DNA of 21,419 nucleotides from Euprymna scolopes (Eukaryota > Mollusca > Cephalopoda > Sepiida > Sepiolidae). Numbering within the stretch: position 1 is the stretch's first letter; each line of letters opens with the position of its first letter. The translations under genes were made by a program, and so were the position numbers. The DNA lies in contig CM044499.1 in the NCBI GenBank assembly GCA_024364805.1, positions 124,077,933 through 124,099,351 on the forward strand, in the 5' to 3' direction. Positions 1-9,415 of this stretch are shown in pieces. Below the pieces are notes generated by a model. That model saw nothing but the letters and a program-made list of their open reading frames with translations, was not told where the DNA came from and did not search any database.

Positions 1-229
1 TTTTTTTTTTGCTACAAAAGTCTGAGTTTTAAAACTGACTCTAGAGTCATAATTTTTTTTTTTTTTTGGAGCCAACTCTTTGAGATGGCGATTCAGAAAT
101 TGGAGAATGTATCAAAGATTTTAAAACATCCATTTTAGATTTGTTTAGCTAACCCTCCAGTCATTCAAAGTTTCTATCTTCCCTTTACAGAATAACACCT
201 CCAATTAAGATAATGTGAAAACTCAAATG

Positions 230-373
230 TTTCAATCATATGAATTTGTAACACCCTCAACAGATCAAAATGATACTTTTTGAAGTAACACCGGATGTTT
301 AAACTTTTACTTCCGGTCGAATCATAAACAGAACAATATGCCCTTTTATAACTTCCATCTTCCATCATAGATT
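230..373 (-). repeat. Left arm of an inverted repeat pair (unnamed interspersed repeat)
   Basis: Read on the minus strand, this stretch contains gcatattgttctgtt, ggaagtaaaagtttaaa and tccggtgttac in that order. The plus strand at 1139-1245 holds the same words in the same order. Both arms also carry a 'catatgat' block beyond the ggtgttac block, with a larger insertion in this copy. The two are either opposite-oriented copies of one interspersed repeat or the ends of an element of about 1 kb. No coding potential was seen. Confidence 0.7.
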
Positions 374-1138
374 TTTATTAACGAAAAAAGTTTTACTATT
401 TAAAAAAAAAAAAGAGTTTTATTTACGAAAAGTTTTTTTTAAATTAAAAATGTGCACATAAAAGTTACTTGCAAACAAAACTATATATCTGTAATTTTGT
501 CATTGAACTTGTAAGCAAACTGAAATACGCAAAACTTTTTTAAAATTAAAACTATTCTACATTGTTAGTTTTACGTATTTCCTAACTGGACACCCAGCAT
601 TGCCCAGTTGCTTAAATATATTTTAATTTATGCAGATTTCATATTTATTATTATAGAGTCATTTTTCTATCATACAATATTTTATATTGTGCCCAATATA
701 TAGTAGTAATTTCAAAAATAATACTAAAAGATAAAAAAAATTGATTTGAATGCCATCAGCTAAAATCAAAACTTTGTTGTTAATGTTTGAACTATCATCA
801 GATGAATAAGAAATAGTTTAAAAATGAACCGACTTTAACATATAAATGTATATATTCGCACATGCGTATAAATAACACATTTAGCCGATTTATACCTGCC
901 AAATTATAATTTTTTTCAATTTTGATCCTCTAGCAGCATTTTTTATTGGTTAAAAACCCAGAAAAGAATAGTCCACCAATCATTTGACCTGCCTCTCACT
1001 GTTCTGCAATGTTGCATCTCTGAGGGGATGCACACCGAAAAAAAAATTGAGACAGACAAATAAAGTGAGGTTTATAAATATGATTATAAGGAGAAATCCA
1101 TCTAGACTGAAGCAATTTATTAATACATTTTTTTTCAT
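374..1138. other. AT-rich stretch between the inverted arms
   Basis: This is AT-rich DNA with poly-A/poly-T runs and no convincing coding region. Positions 590-610 (acacccagcattgcccagtt) resemble a decayed version of the 'acccggcgttgcccgg' head found in the TACTAGC elements elsewhere in the window, but with no recognisable body. A slightly GC-richer patch at 985-1045 matches nothing I know. Confidence 0.4.
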
Positions 1139-1245
1139 AAAAATTTGTGATGGGAAAATTATGGAAGTGCATATTGTTCTGTTCCGGATCAATCTGGAAG
1201 TAAAAGTTTAAAAATCCGGTGTTACTGAAATCCATATGATCCAAA
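1139..1245 (+). repeat. Right arm of the inverted repeat pair
   Basis: Plus-strand counterpart of the copy at 230-373. Shared blocks are gtgatgg, gcatattgttctgtt, ggaagtaaaagtttaaa, tccggtgttac and catatgat. It is shorter than the left copy beyond the ggtgttac block. Short frames cross it on both strands, but none resembles a protein family. Confidence 0.7.
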
Positions 1246-1994
1246 CGTTTTTGGAATAATGTCTCGACAGATACTGGTAGAAAAATATTTGTTTTCTAGG
1301 GGTACATATCAAGAGAGTTTACGCTTATCAACCATCATAATTTCTCACCCCAACCTTCAGAGAAACTGTTCCCGATACAATACTAGAATGTGTTAGAGCA
1401 AGTGATATCCCAGACCTTTTCCATTGTAGAAATATAAAATGGTAATACCATCAGGGTGTTTAACATAATCTTGATCATGGTTCATTAATTCCAGTTGTGT
1501 CATAAAGAACAGCATGGCATGGAAAATGAGCAGAGTTAAGCTGAGAGGTCACATCGGCATAGGTTCAAGTAAACACACATTAAGATGCAGATGGAGAATG
1601 ACACAAACAACCGTTATGGAGAAGAGTTCCAGTTGATGCAAAGGATAGTGCGATGAGACATGTTCTATTGCTAAGTTAGATGGCTGTTTTAATGCAAGCT
1701 AGAGGGTGTTGGTTAAGTTTGAATTTCAAAGTAAAAATATGTTTATAAAATGAGATCTGACTTTTTATTGATATCTAACTGAAATCGAAAACTTTTTCCG
1801 CCCAGTTCTTAACTTACTGTAAATTAGATTACAACTCAACCACACTTCTAATTATGTTATCCGAAATGTGCAACTCTTCATATGACTACAAAATATCCAA
1901 CTTGGCTTGTAATTGTTGGGCACAATTTATCTCAGCATGAATTATTGGGCTTGTTTGTATGCACTCAAATCCCAAACCACACTTTCCCTACAAG
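1246..1994. other. No recognisable feature
   Basis: No gene, RNA or clear repeat could be supported. Part of the right half could be decayed upstream sequence of the LINE fragment that becomes recognisable at about 1995, but I cannot align it by eye. Confidence 0.3.
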
Positions 1995-2345
1995 ATACAT
2001 CAGCATCAGAGAATTTATTCTAAAGAATGTATTTTGTTGGTTTGGACACGTTCTTCAAAGCCCTGAAGAAGAATTAATCTGCGAATTGATGACTAATCAG
2101 ATCCCCTGACTCGAGGAAGCATAAAGGATGCCAACTGAAGATATGGATTAAAAAAGTAAAGACAAACATGGAACTGGTCTCCATGTTTTTAGCATTCATT
2201 GCCGAAAGCAGGAATAGTGAAAGTATACAGAAAACTGAGCTACCAACTGGAGTGGGTGAATTTGACACAGAATGCAATGAACTCATTTACAACCGGATCA
2301 ATCAACCCCGGGTGAATGCTATTACAAATTATCAATGTTTTAATC
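1995..2345 (+). mobile_element. LINE fragment: C-terminal tail of a non-LTR reverse transcriptase
   Basis: Translation reads ISIREFILKNVFCWFGHVLQ and then SPEEELICEL. This matches the 'I..R...RWFGHVLRRP..EL' block found just after the polymerase domain in many invertebrate LINE proteins. A second frame then gives GCQLKIWIKKVKTNMELV, equivalent to the usual 'GGQLKTW...VK.D' segment. A third gives 'GLHVFSIHCRKQE', like 'GPRVFGLRRW..W'. The order and spacing match the family. The frame changes at least twice and contains stops, so it is a dead 3' remnant. The catalytic polymerase domain is not visible upstream. The family call is from remembered motifs; the clade is not resolved. Confidence 0.7.
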
Positions 2346-2699
2346 CACATTATAAGCAATACATTGCTTATCTCAGTGTGAGCCTTAACTACGGCCTTTT
2401 GATGTCCTTCCATCCTCATTTTCAGACCAACCAGTTCGTCTTTGCACCAGCTAAAATAAACGCCCTTATTTTTTCTATCATAATGAATTTGGCTTTGAAA
2501 CGACATTTTTTTTTGTACAGCATAAAAATACAAAAATAATAATCATAGAGTAATCATCCATTGTTTTTGACATTTTCAAAAGCGTGATTAGCTCCAGAAT
2601 TAACAGTAATAGACCCATAAACCGGAAATAGTAAATAATTATTGAACATTGACCAAAAAATAAAAAGGGGAGGGGTATGCTAATTATGTTAATAAAATA

Positions 2700-2885
2700 G
2701 TATGACCATTTCTTATTCGTGTGTGTATTTCTCGCCTCTATGTGACATGTATGTTTTCATTATTAAATAATCAAATATTTATTAACATCAAAAATGCAAA
2801 TGTATAAAGTAATTAAACGTTTTTGTATCAATAAAACTATCAAACAAGGTTTGTGTGTATGTTTCTCGCCTATATGTAACTTTGA
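2700..2885. repeat. Short direct repeat pair, offset about 132 bp
   Basis: Two similar blocks, gtgtgtatttctcgcctcta near 2720 and gtgtgtatgtttctcgccta near 2852, are each followed by 'tatgtraC' and preceded by AT-rich 'aataaaa' sequence. This could be two units of a degenerate tandem array or two partial copies of one dispersed repeat. No coding potential. Confidence 0.5.
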
Positions 2886-2979
2886 TAACTACACAAACTA
2901 AAAAAAACTTAAACAAGCCCTCTAAAAATACAATATATATATACATACAACATGACGTTTGAATTATTTTTCTCTAAGC

Positions 2980-3230
2980 CGGCAATGTCCCCATCCAAAC
3001 AATGCCGGGTAAATACACATAGTTTATAATTTATATAATAAAAAGGATCGTCTGTATGTGAGTATGCCTGTACAGCTATAGGAAGCAAAACTACTGGACA
3101 TGAAACTTTTATGAAATATTGAACATAGGAGACACACGTAAATTCACACAGCCATTAATCAAATGAAAATCTACTTAAATTGTTTATGCATTTGGTATAA
3201 GGATACAAACTCTGCATACATCTAAAATAT
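2980..3230. repeat. Decayed interspersed element(s) with an acccggca-type head
   Basis: On the minus strand, 3012 back to about 2980 reads tacccggcattgtttggat, a variant of the head of the TACTAGC elements. Rightward from about 3030, the plus strand has 'ataataaaaaggatcgtctgt' followed by 'aaactactggac'. That layout (a 'gtctgt' stretch, then 'aactactggac' and 'atgaaa') is common in non-autonomous repeats of many invertebrates. They may be two elements abutting tail to tail. Class not assigned. Confidence 0.45.
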
Positions 3231-3232
3231 TT

Positions 3233-3425
3233 TGTTTCTGAACTTTTGAGATGAAGATTGATTATTCGTATTATTTGGATTCTTCAAACTACTGTTTTCA
3301 TTTTGCATTTTAACAAGTACTCTATCCACTGCACCATGGGCCCTTGCGTTGTAAAAGTTACATTTCTGGAGATCGAAGGTTCAATCCTCAGTGTGGGCAA
3401 CCCAAAACTACAATTGAGAATGTAA
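3233..3425 (+). mobile_element. FB1: partial copy of the inverted-end, tRNA-headed repeat family
   Basis: The left arm (3233-3305) begins gtttctgaacttttgagatg and continues 'attcgtattatttggattcttc', the family end in inverted orientation. A tRNA-like head follows, with B-box ggttcaatcct at 3378-3388. The A-box-like word lies on the opposite strand (tggtgcagtgg, reverse complement of 3326-3336), so the head appears inverted between its A and B parts. The body seen in FB2-FB5 is missing; the copy stops near aattgagaatgtaaataaat. Functions known for tRNA-like heads (pol III start) are unlikely to survive here. Confidence 0.65.
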
Positions 3426-3694
3426 ATAAATAAAAGAATGAAAACAAGAAAATGGAAAGCACCAAATTGCATAACAATATGGAAGTGAAGAACCAAATTG
3501 CATAACCTGAAGCAATAAAAAACTTTGAAGGAGCTGTGTTGGCATTTTAAAGCTGAATGACAGTATTTCTCTGGTCATACAAGGATCCAAAGATTTGTTT
3601 ATTCATTTACTAGGGCTTAAATTTTAAAATCGTTAAACAAGAATTCAGTTTCACATTTCAGTGATTATGTGTAAATCAGTGGTTATAACAGGAG
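3426..3694. other. Spacer between FB1 and FB2
   Basis: AT-rich, with a local duplication of 'accaaattgcataac' at about 3463 and 3491. No gene visible. Confidence 0.4.
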
Positions 3695-4095
3695 TTTAGT
3701 GGCTATTCGGGCTACTGTTCTCATCATCAATGTTATTTTCACAATTTTTAAACCAATGTAACCACAGACTTTCTTTGGGTGTATCTTGTTGAACTCAGGA
3801 ATCTGTACAGAATTTTTAACGGAATTTTTTTTATTTAATCCACGATCTTATTTCTCAGATATGATCAGGTAGAAGCTTCTACCCAATCATGGCTGATGAA
3901 ACGAGAGCATGCTATCCCTGTGTATTAAATAAAAGGTCCCATTTGAAATCCCGTGCAGATTCTCAAATTCGACAGAAAGATTCCAGAGTTCAACAAGATA
4001 CACATGAAGAAGGTCAGAGGTTACACTGACCAAAATGTTATGAAAATAACACTCAAGATGAGAACAGTAATCTGAAGAATCTAAATAAGGTCTAA
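3695..4095 (+). mobile_element. FB2: near-palindromic copy of the FB family
   Basis: The left arm (3700-3860) reversed reads gttcaacaagatacac, then ggttacattgg, tgtgaaaataacat and gatgagaacagtagcc. The right arm (3885-4090) reads the same words forward: gttcaacaagatacacatga, gaagaaggtcagaggttaca, gaaaataacactcaagatga, gaacagta. The centre is a perfect 16-bp palindrome, ggtagaagcttctacc, at 3868-3883. The right arm has about 20 extra bases (tcaaattcgacagaaagatt). No tRNA-like head is seen in this copy. A minus-strand open stretch of about 105 codons crosses it but is a by-product of the repeat, which also appears without that frame in the other copies. Confidence 0.8.
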
Positions 4096-5099
4096 CATAG
4101 TTCGATTGTCTAAAATTAATAAAGAAACAAAGAAAAACAATCCATTTTTTTAATAATAAAAAAAGAATGCCAAATATGTATAATTTGACTAAAAAACAAA
4201 ACAAAAAATCTTGTCTTATTTTATGTTTGTGATTATAACATACTTTTAATTTTGTATAATTAATTTTAAAAAGAGTTCAAGAACTGACATCAATAAGGAC
4301 ATTGAATCAAAAGTGCCGATTCCAAATCTGTGTTCAGTTTAGTTCCTAGATCAACCGCTTAACTCTGATGCCATGACACACATACAGACAACTTTCCTTT
4401 ACATATAAATACTGTACCATGCATAAAATATAAGATGAAATTCCAATGTAGTTTTATCTAAGAGATATAACCTGTGATATTTAGAAATCGTTTTCTTATA
4501 TTTCAGGAATCAGACATGTATGAAAATACAAGAGGGACACGGCAATAAATCTATAACAGCTTATTTATATTTGCAACATGTTATCTCCCTTGCTCTTCCA
4601 GTGGGTAACAGCTTTTGATAAAAGCAAAGTCCTTTCTTGTCTCTATCAAATGCTAAAATCATTTAAATAAAAAAGAAAAAAGAATGATGCATAAATTTAA
4701 AAAAAAATGAAGAAAGATGATTTAAATGTCAAGGTCAGTCAGACATTTTTTTCAAAGTTAGCAAACTGTTTACATAAGACTAAGGAAAAAAGATAACATT
4801 TAAAAAGAAAAACAAATCCTTATAACAGTTGTTTTTCTACACACAAACTCATTAAAAGGTCAATCAAGCAAATAACATACCTTACCAATATATATATATA
4901 AGAAAAAATTAAGAAATTTCAGATTACAAATTGTATAATACTATAAACTTAAAGTCTGTATTAATATTTATAAGGCAATCTCAACTAGATGAAAAAAAAA
5001 TCAATATATGGGATAGAGTAATAGTATAAATCCAAATCTGGAATTAGGTTCTGTAAATTAAAAATTTACAAATTTATCATTCCACAAGGAATACTGTTA
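4096..5099. other. AT-rich stretch with no recognised feature
   Basis: Over a kilobase of AT-rich sequence with A-runs and a short AT tract near 4888-4900. No convincing frame, RNA or repeat relationship to the rest of the window was found. Confidence 0.4.
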
Positions 5100-5221
5100 A
5101 GTGTTGAGACATTACGTTGAACAAAGATGGCGGTGAAGAAGCAGTGCAGTTCCGATCCTGAGTGTTAAGTAATTGCCAGTAACAAAGATGGCGGCGAGGA
5201 ATCAAATGCGAGTTTGTGACA
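5100..5221 (+). repeat. 61-bp tandem duplication carrying AAGATGGCGG motifs
   Basis: Two units start at about 5100 and 5161 and share gtgttRaG, the word aacaaagatggcgg (5120-5133 and 5181-5194) and 'gaRgaa', at a 61-bp offset. AAGATGGCGG is the core of the YY1 site, often found over start codons of housekeeping genes. The patch is GC-richer than its surroundings, and an inverted CCAAT word (cattggttga) lies just to the right near 5286. Each ATG opens only a very short frame (about 13 and 12 codons). A relic or real promoter/5'-UTR is possible but not shown. Confidence 0.6.
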
Positions 5222-5404
5222 TAGACAACGGCGAACTGATTGAATCCAAAATTCAACAATTTTTATAGTAACTTTGGAAGATTTTCATTGGTTGATTACC
5301 ACAACCGGTGGTTATAAAAATGATTGTCAAAATCATTGGTGTCATACCCCCCCCCCATTAGGAGTCAAAAACATTTAACAAATACAAAGAAAATAATTCT
5401 TTTT

Positions 5405-5570
5405 CCCTTACTCCATTGAGTTTCAATCAATGGCTCATATCCTCAAAGGAAACATGGTTAGCAAAATAATATTTATAGGTAGTCTATAAATTTTGCTGGA
5501 TAGCACATGAATTGAAAACTAAACTTTTATACAAGCTTTAGGATATGAGCCATTTCTTGAAAATCCATTA
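5405..5570. repeat. Hairpin-forming inverted repeat next to a poly-A run
   Basis: A perfect 15-bp inverted repeat, aatggctcatatcct at 5429-5443 and its complement at 5540-5554, is embedded in weaker flanking symmetry ('ccattgagtttcaatc' against 'ggattttcaaga' reversed). The 96-bp loop has no frame. It sits directly left of a 22-base A run. It could be a short foldback MITE. Confidence 0.6.
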
Positions 5571-5591
5571 AAAAAAAAAAAAAAAAAAAAA
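5570..5591 (+). repeat. Poly-A run, 22 bp
   Basis: Uninterrupted A tract at the right edge of the hairpin repeat. It could be a retroposon tail or simple slippage. Confidence 0.9.
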
Positions 5592-5647
5592 GTAATTCAG
5601 GAAAATAAAGATAAATCAAAAGAGAAGAATTATTTTACATTATATAT

Positions 5648-6189
5648 ATTCATATTATTTGGATGCTTCAAACAACTGTTCTCATCTTGAGTGTGATTTT
5701 CACGTTTTGGTCAATGTAACCTTCGACCTTCTTCAGATGTATCTTGTTGAACTCAAGAATGTTTCTGTTGAAGTTGGGAATCTGGACAGAATTTCTAACG
5801 GAATCCTTTATTTACTTCACGGGGGTAGCATGCTTTCGTTCCGTCAACCATGACTGGATAGAACTCCTAAGTAATTTGCAATTGCATTTTTCAGTCGCCC
5901 AAACTGAGAATTGAACCTTCAAAAGAAGGTCACTTTTACAATTGATTTTTTTGCAAGTACTTTCACCACTACGCAGACAATTCTAGTACAAATTTTAGGA
6001 GCCTTAAGCCTATTTTATTTCTAGTTGTAAATATCACTATTTACTACTAATTATTATTACTATATACTTTACTGAAGAAAGCCAGAGATTACATCGACCG
6101 AAATGTTGTGAAAATGAAAGATGAGAACAGTAGTCCAAAGAATTCAAATAATACGAATAACCAATCCTCATCTCAAAAATTCAGGAATG
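5648..6189 (-). mobile_element. FB3: most complete copy of the FB family, minus orientation
   Basis: Read on the minus strand the order is: short arm (6189-6072; attcctgaatttttgagatg, then cgtattattt, then gactactgttctcatctt); a spacer; the word aaatttgtactagaattgtc; a tRNA-like head; the body; and the opposite arm ending ccaaataatatgaata near 5648. In the head, an A-box-like ctgcgtagtgg is the complement of about 5965-5976, and a B-box ggttcaattct matching GGTTCRANNCY is the complement of 5907-5917, about 50 bp away. The body has catgctaccc, gttcaacaagatacatctga and gaagaaggtcgaaggttaca. The plus-strand open stretch at 5659-5853 is a shadow of this body. Confidence 0.8.
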
Positions 6190-7865
6190 TTATATTTACT
6201 TTATACTATATTTTATGCCAAACTAAGATGAGCTGTTTAAATATTATGATAATTTACCAACAAATACTTGAACTCTCCCAGCTATAAATAACAGCAGGTA
6301 CTGCTCTTAAGCATAGTCATTATTCCAGCAAAAAGCCCTGAGAGTCAGACTGAACAGTCTCTCTGATAACCTTATAATTTGTCGATATTTTTGCAGTAAT
6401 GTTCTTGGCTTATATGTTTGTTTAATCAATTCCTTTCTTGTGTCTTTATTTCACAACAAATATCTAGAACAAATAAATATCCTTTATACACTAAGATAAT
6501 GTATAAGCAAATTCTAAAGAGGAAGATTAGCCTTTAATCACGGTAGAAGATTTATAAATCTACATTAAACTTCAGACATATGCACTTGATGCTCCTTAGA
6601 AGCAATGGTGATTCTAGCAGATAACTGAACTTTTACAATTATATACAATCAGTAGAAAGTTCTGACGTTGCTCGAGATTGATAAAGGGTCACTATCTACT
6701 TTTCACTATGCTCATAACCCCACTTTTTATTTTACTGCTCCCCTACTCCCACTTTGATCCTTATTAAAGTTGAAAGAAGTTTGGATGTGGAAAACTCTCT
6801 GAATTAGCATCTTATATTGTTTAAATTTCATGAAATGCAAAACTGAAACATAGACGTTCTTTGCTGTAAAATGTCTCTAAAATGAAGCAGATTCTTATAT
6901 TGGTTAATATGCTAGTAAATTTTTTGACAGTGAAATCTACTCCTACCTCCTCAAAGTACGGCTTTTTTGGGGAGAGTCAAATAGGCAAAAAATAATGTAG
7001 AAAATTAAAAATTTGATTGAAACTGATTGATCATTTCCTGACACACATATCAGATATTGGCAGGAAAGATGACCATATTAGAATGAGTAGCGACTGTTTA
7101 CAGGCATATGATATCTCTTTGGAGAGAGGAAAAATTAAGTTTATTATAATTATAATAAATAGAAGCAAACACTGAAATACATGAAAACCACAACCATACA
7201 ATAAGAATGAATTAAAATTCTTTGAAATTAAATAATCCACAGGGTTGACATGCTATAAAACTAAACCAAACAACCATGACTGTTAAAGAGAAATGGTAAG
7301 CAGGCACTTCTGATGAATATCTATAGAATTCAATTCTCTTTGAGTACTCTCATTACAATAGCCTTGTGTCAGGCATAATTAAGTGAATAAATAAATTATG
7401 AATAGTATTTATCATTTCCTAAACATTAAATACATTGATTTGTCGGGGTTCTCAACATTTGAGCTGATTTAATGCCTAAACATAACACCCACTTTAAATG
7501 ATTTATTAAACATCAAGGTGGCACGAACCCATAACTTTTGGGGGAATGTTAATACTTTCCTAATTCAGATCAGCTGATTCCATTAATGTTTTCCATAAAT
7601 ACGCCACTCCCAGCAATGAAATTAATTAAAACAAATACTAAATGAAAAATCGGTTAAATAAAAAAGAAAATGTTAAAAAAATAGCATGCATTGAATAATA
7701 ATATCTTATATTGGTTAATATGCAAACAAAATCAACATTGGTATTAACCGTGCACAGAATAGTCAAGTTAAAGTCAGGGAGGTGATGAGAGGAAGGAAGG
7801 AATAAATTTAGGAATCCTCATTGAAGTTTAATGCGAAGAAAGAATTTCAAATGAAGAGGCCTGAG
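6190..7865. other. Long stretch without genes
   Basis: AT-rich sequence with no supported gene or RNA. The only internal link found is the exact 20-mer tcttatattggttaatatgc at 6893-6912, which recurs at 7704-7723. Short frames (for example on the minus strand at 7031-7240) have no family resemblance. Confidence 0.4.
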
Positions 7866-7872
7866 ATATATA

Positions 7873-8250
7873 CTAGCATAGGTGCCCAACGTTGCCCGGG
7901 TGTTTGGAGTTGTATGTTGAGCAAAAAAAGTGGTCAATTTTTTAAATTTTGACCCCTATTATAACCCCTTAAAATTTATTGTTTTGGGCTTAAATCAAGT
8001 TATTAAGTTAGATCCATGTCCAAGGAAACTATATCTAAAATTTCAAGGGTTTAGACCCAAAATTGGCAGAGGAGTTTGGTAGAGTTCTCAAAGGTCAAAT
8101 CGTTTAACTTTGACCCCTTAACAGCCAAATTTCTGGCCGAAAACGGATTACAAAGATTTTCCCAAATTTTAGTACCCTGTATATCAAATTTCGAGTCTGT
8201 AGACTGAAAATTGACAGCGTTATTGTGTAGGAAAATGTACACAGACACGT
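7873..8250 (+). mobile_element. TACTAGC-type interspersed element (non-autonomous)
   Basis: It begins actagcataggtgcccaac, then gttgcccgggtgtttggag, directly after an AT-rich 'gatatat'. The 'ctagc...cccaacgttgcccggg' head is shared in form with elements at 11719, 12549, 15500 and 20980 (minus). The body carries repeated 'tttgacccc' phrases at about 7945 and 8108 and ends near 'acacagacacgtaaat'. No protein is encoded; a minus-strand frame of 65 codons is incidental. Class unassigned; Helitron-like, PLE-derived or SINE-like origins are all open. Confidence 0.6.
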
Positions 8251-8319
8251 AAATAGCACTTCAATCAGAACAAACCGTAAAATACATACTTAACATTAAT
8301 CATTGCAGATTGCATTGAA

Positions 8320-8320
<1 letters not shown>

Positions 8321-8385
<65 letters not shown>
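8321..8385. repeat. Compound (CT)n(AT)n microsatellite
   Basis: CT repeats at 8321-8338 pass directly into AT repeats at 8339-8385. Simple sequence, likely length-polymorphic. Confidence 0.97.
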
Positions 8386-8388
<3 letters not shown>

Positions 8389-8870
8389 TACATTTTTTTA
8401 TTTATGCAAACATTTCTTGTTAAATATAAGCATACATGTTTCAACTATAGTCTCATGAAGCCAAATATTCAATTTTAATTCAGTTTTAATCAAAACATGC
8501 AGGCACATATGCAACCAGACATGTTTATATAAAGAAAAACGTATACCAAATAAGTACACTATTGCACATGTGATTGAGCACTATAATATAAACAAGATTC
8601 ATAGGATTATTCATCTAATCTGTATGAAGGGAATTATCAGACTAAAACGTATCGTATTTATGTTACAGAGTATTATATACACACACATTGTGTTTAATAT
8701 ACGGAAATGTGGAAGCCTCTGTGTGCTTTAATTGCCATAAACCTATTTTCATAACTTTAAACCTAGCTCTATTCACATATTGAGCACTGTTGAAGTAAAT
8801 AATGAAAATTGATACATAAAATAATATATATATATATGCATATATAAAATATGTAAAAATAAATATTAAC
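8386..8870. other. AT-rich stretch, nothing recognised
   Basis: No gene or RNA seen. Contains short AT runs near 8822-8838. A minus-strand frame over 8663-8872 is low-complexity hydrophobic sequence produced by the AT bias. Confidence 0.4.
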
Positions 8871-8947
8871 AATTTTTATATATACAAACACTAGTGTTTC
8901 ATGTTTATGCAATCATCAGTGTAAGAAATGATAATTACTGCAGGTCA
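8871..8947 (+). repeat. Direct repeat, copy 1 of 2
   Basis: Shares ttatgcaatcatcagtgta, then 'gaaRtgat', 'ttactgc' and 'ggtca', with 9196-9272, at the same internal spacing. The aligned core is 64 bp in both copies. The copies are 325 bp apart. No coding potential. Confidence 0.75.
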
Positions 8948-9195
8948 GGAAATTCAAACCCTGTCTACATAGCCATCATGGCTTAGGAAAGCATCGTTCT
9001 TCCAGCCTATTGGCAACTAACCTGCAAATGAAAGAAATTAAGTACCTATCAATGCCATTTTCAGTGGGCTTTCACAGTTGACAGAGTATTGAACAACAAA
9101 AAGTTGGAATGGTGCGTTTTCACTAAAGTTAATTGCTTCTTTTTTTTAAATTTCCTAAATAGGGCTCAACTTCTTAAAGCGGCATTATAACTATA
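8948..9195. other. Sequence between the two direct repeats
   Basis: It starts 'ggaaattcaaaccctgtc', reminiscent of the B-box end of a tRNA-derived head but not convincing. No frame of interest. Confidence 0.3.
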
Positions 9196-9272
9196 ATATT
9201 TTATATCTACAGGCACAAGCGCTTCATGCTTATGCAATCATCAGTGTAGGAAGTGATCGTTACTGCTGGTCA
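9196..9272 (+). repeat. Direct repeat, copy 2 of 2
   Basis: Second copy of the block at 8871-8947: gcttcatgcttatgcaatca, tcagtgtagg, then ttactgctggtca. Similarity extends left into 'ttttatatctac'. Either a local duplication or two insertions of one family. Confidence 0.75.
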
Positions 9273-9415
9273 AGAGTTCTTCATAAGATTAATGTTTAGG
9301 TAAAAAATTGCACAGTAGTTTCATTATTTGGAGATTTATTCATCACACATGAGTCAGTTTGTTTTCATAATTTGTGTTGTCGATTTCATTTGATGAAAAC
9401 TAACTTTGCCTTTGA

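Noticed and set aside
3300-3400. A genuine tRNA gene
   Set aside because: A and B boxes are on opposite strands and no cloverleaf can be drawn; the sequence belongs to a repeat family.
5659-5853. A 64-codon frame that looks protein-like (MDASNNCSHLECDFHVLVNV...)
   Set aside because: The same peptide pattern appears in the frames at 9434-9664 and 9623-9826 and in 3887-4204. All lie inside FB repeats, so it reflects the repeat sequence and not a protein family.
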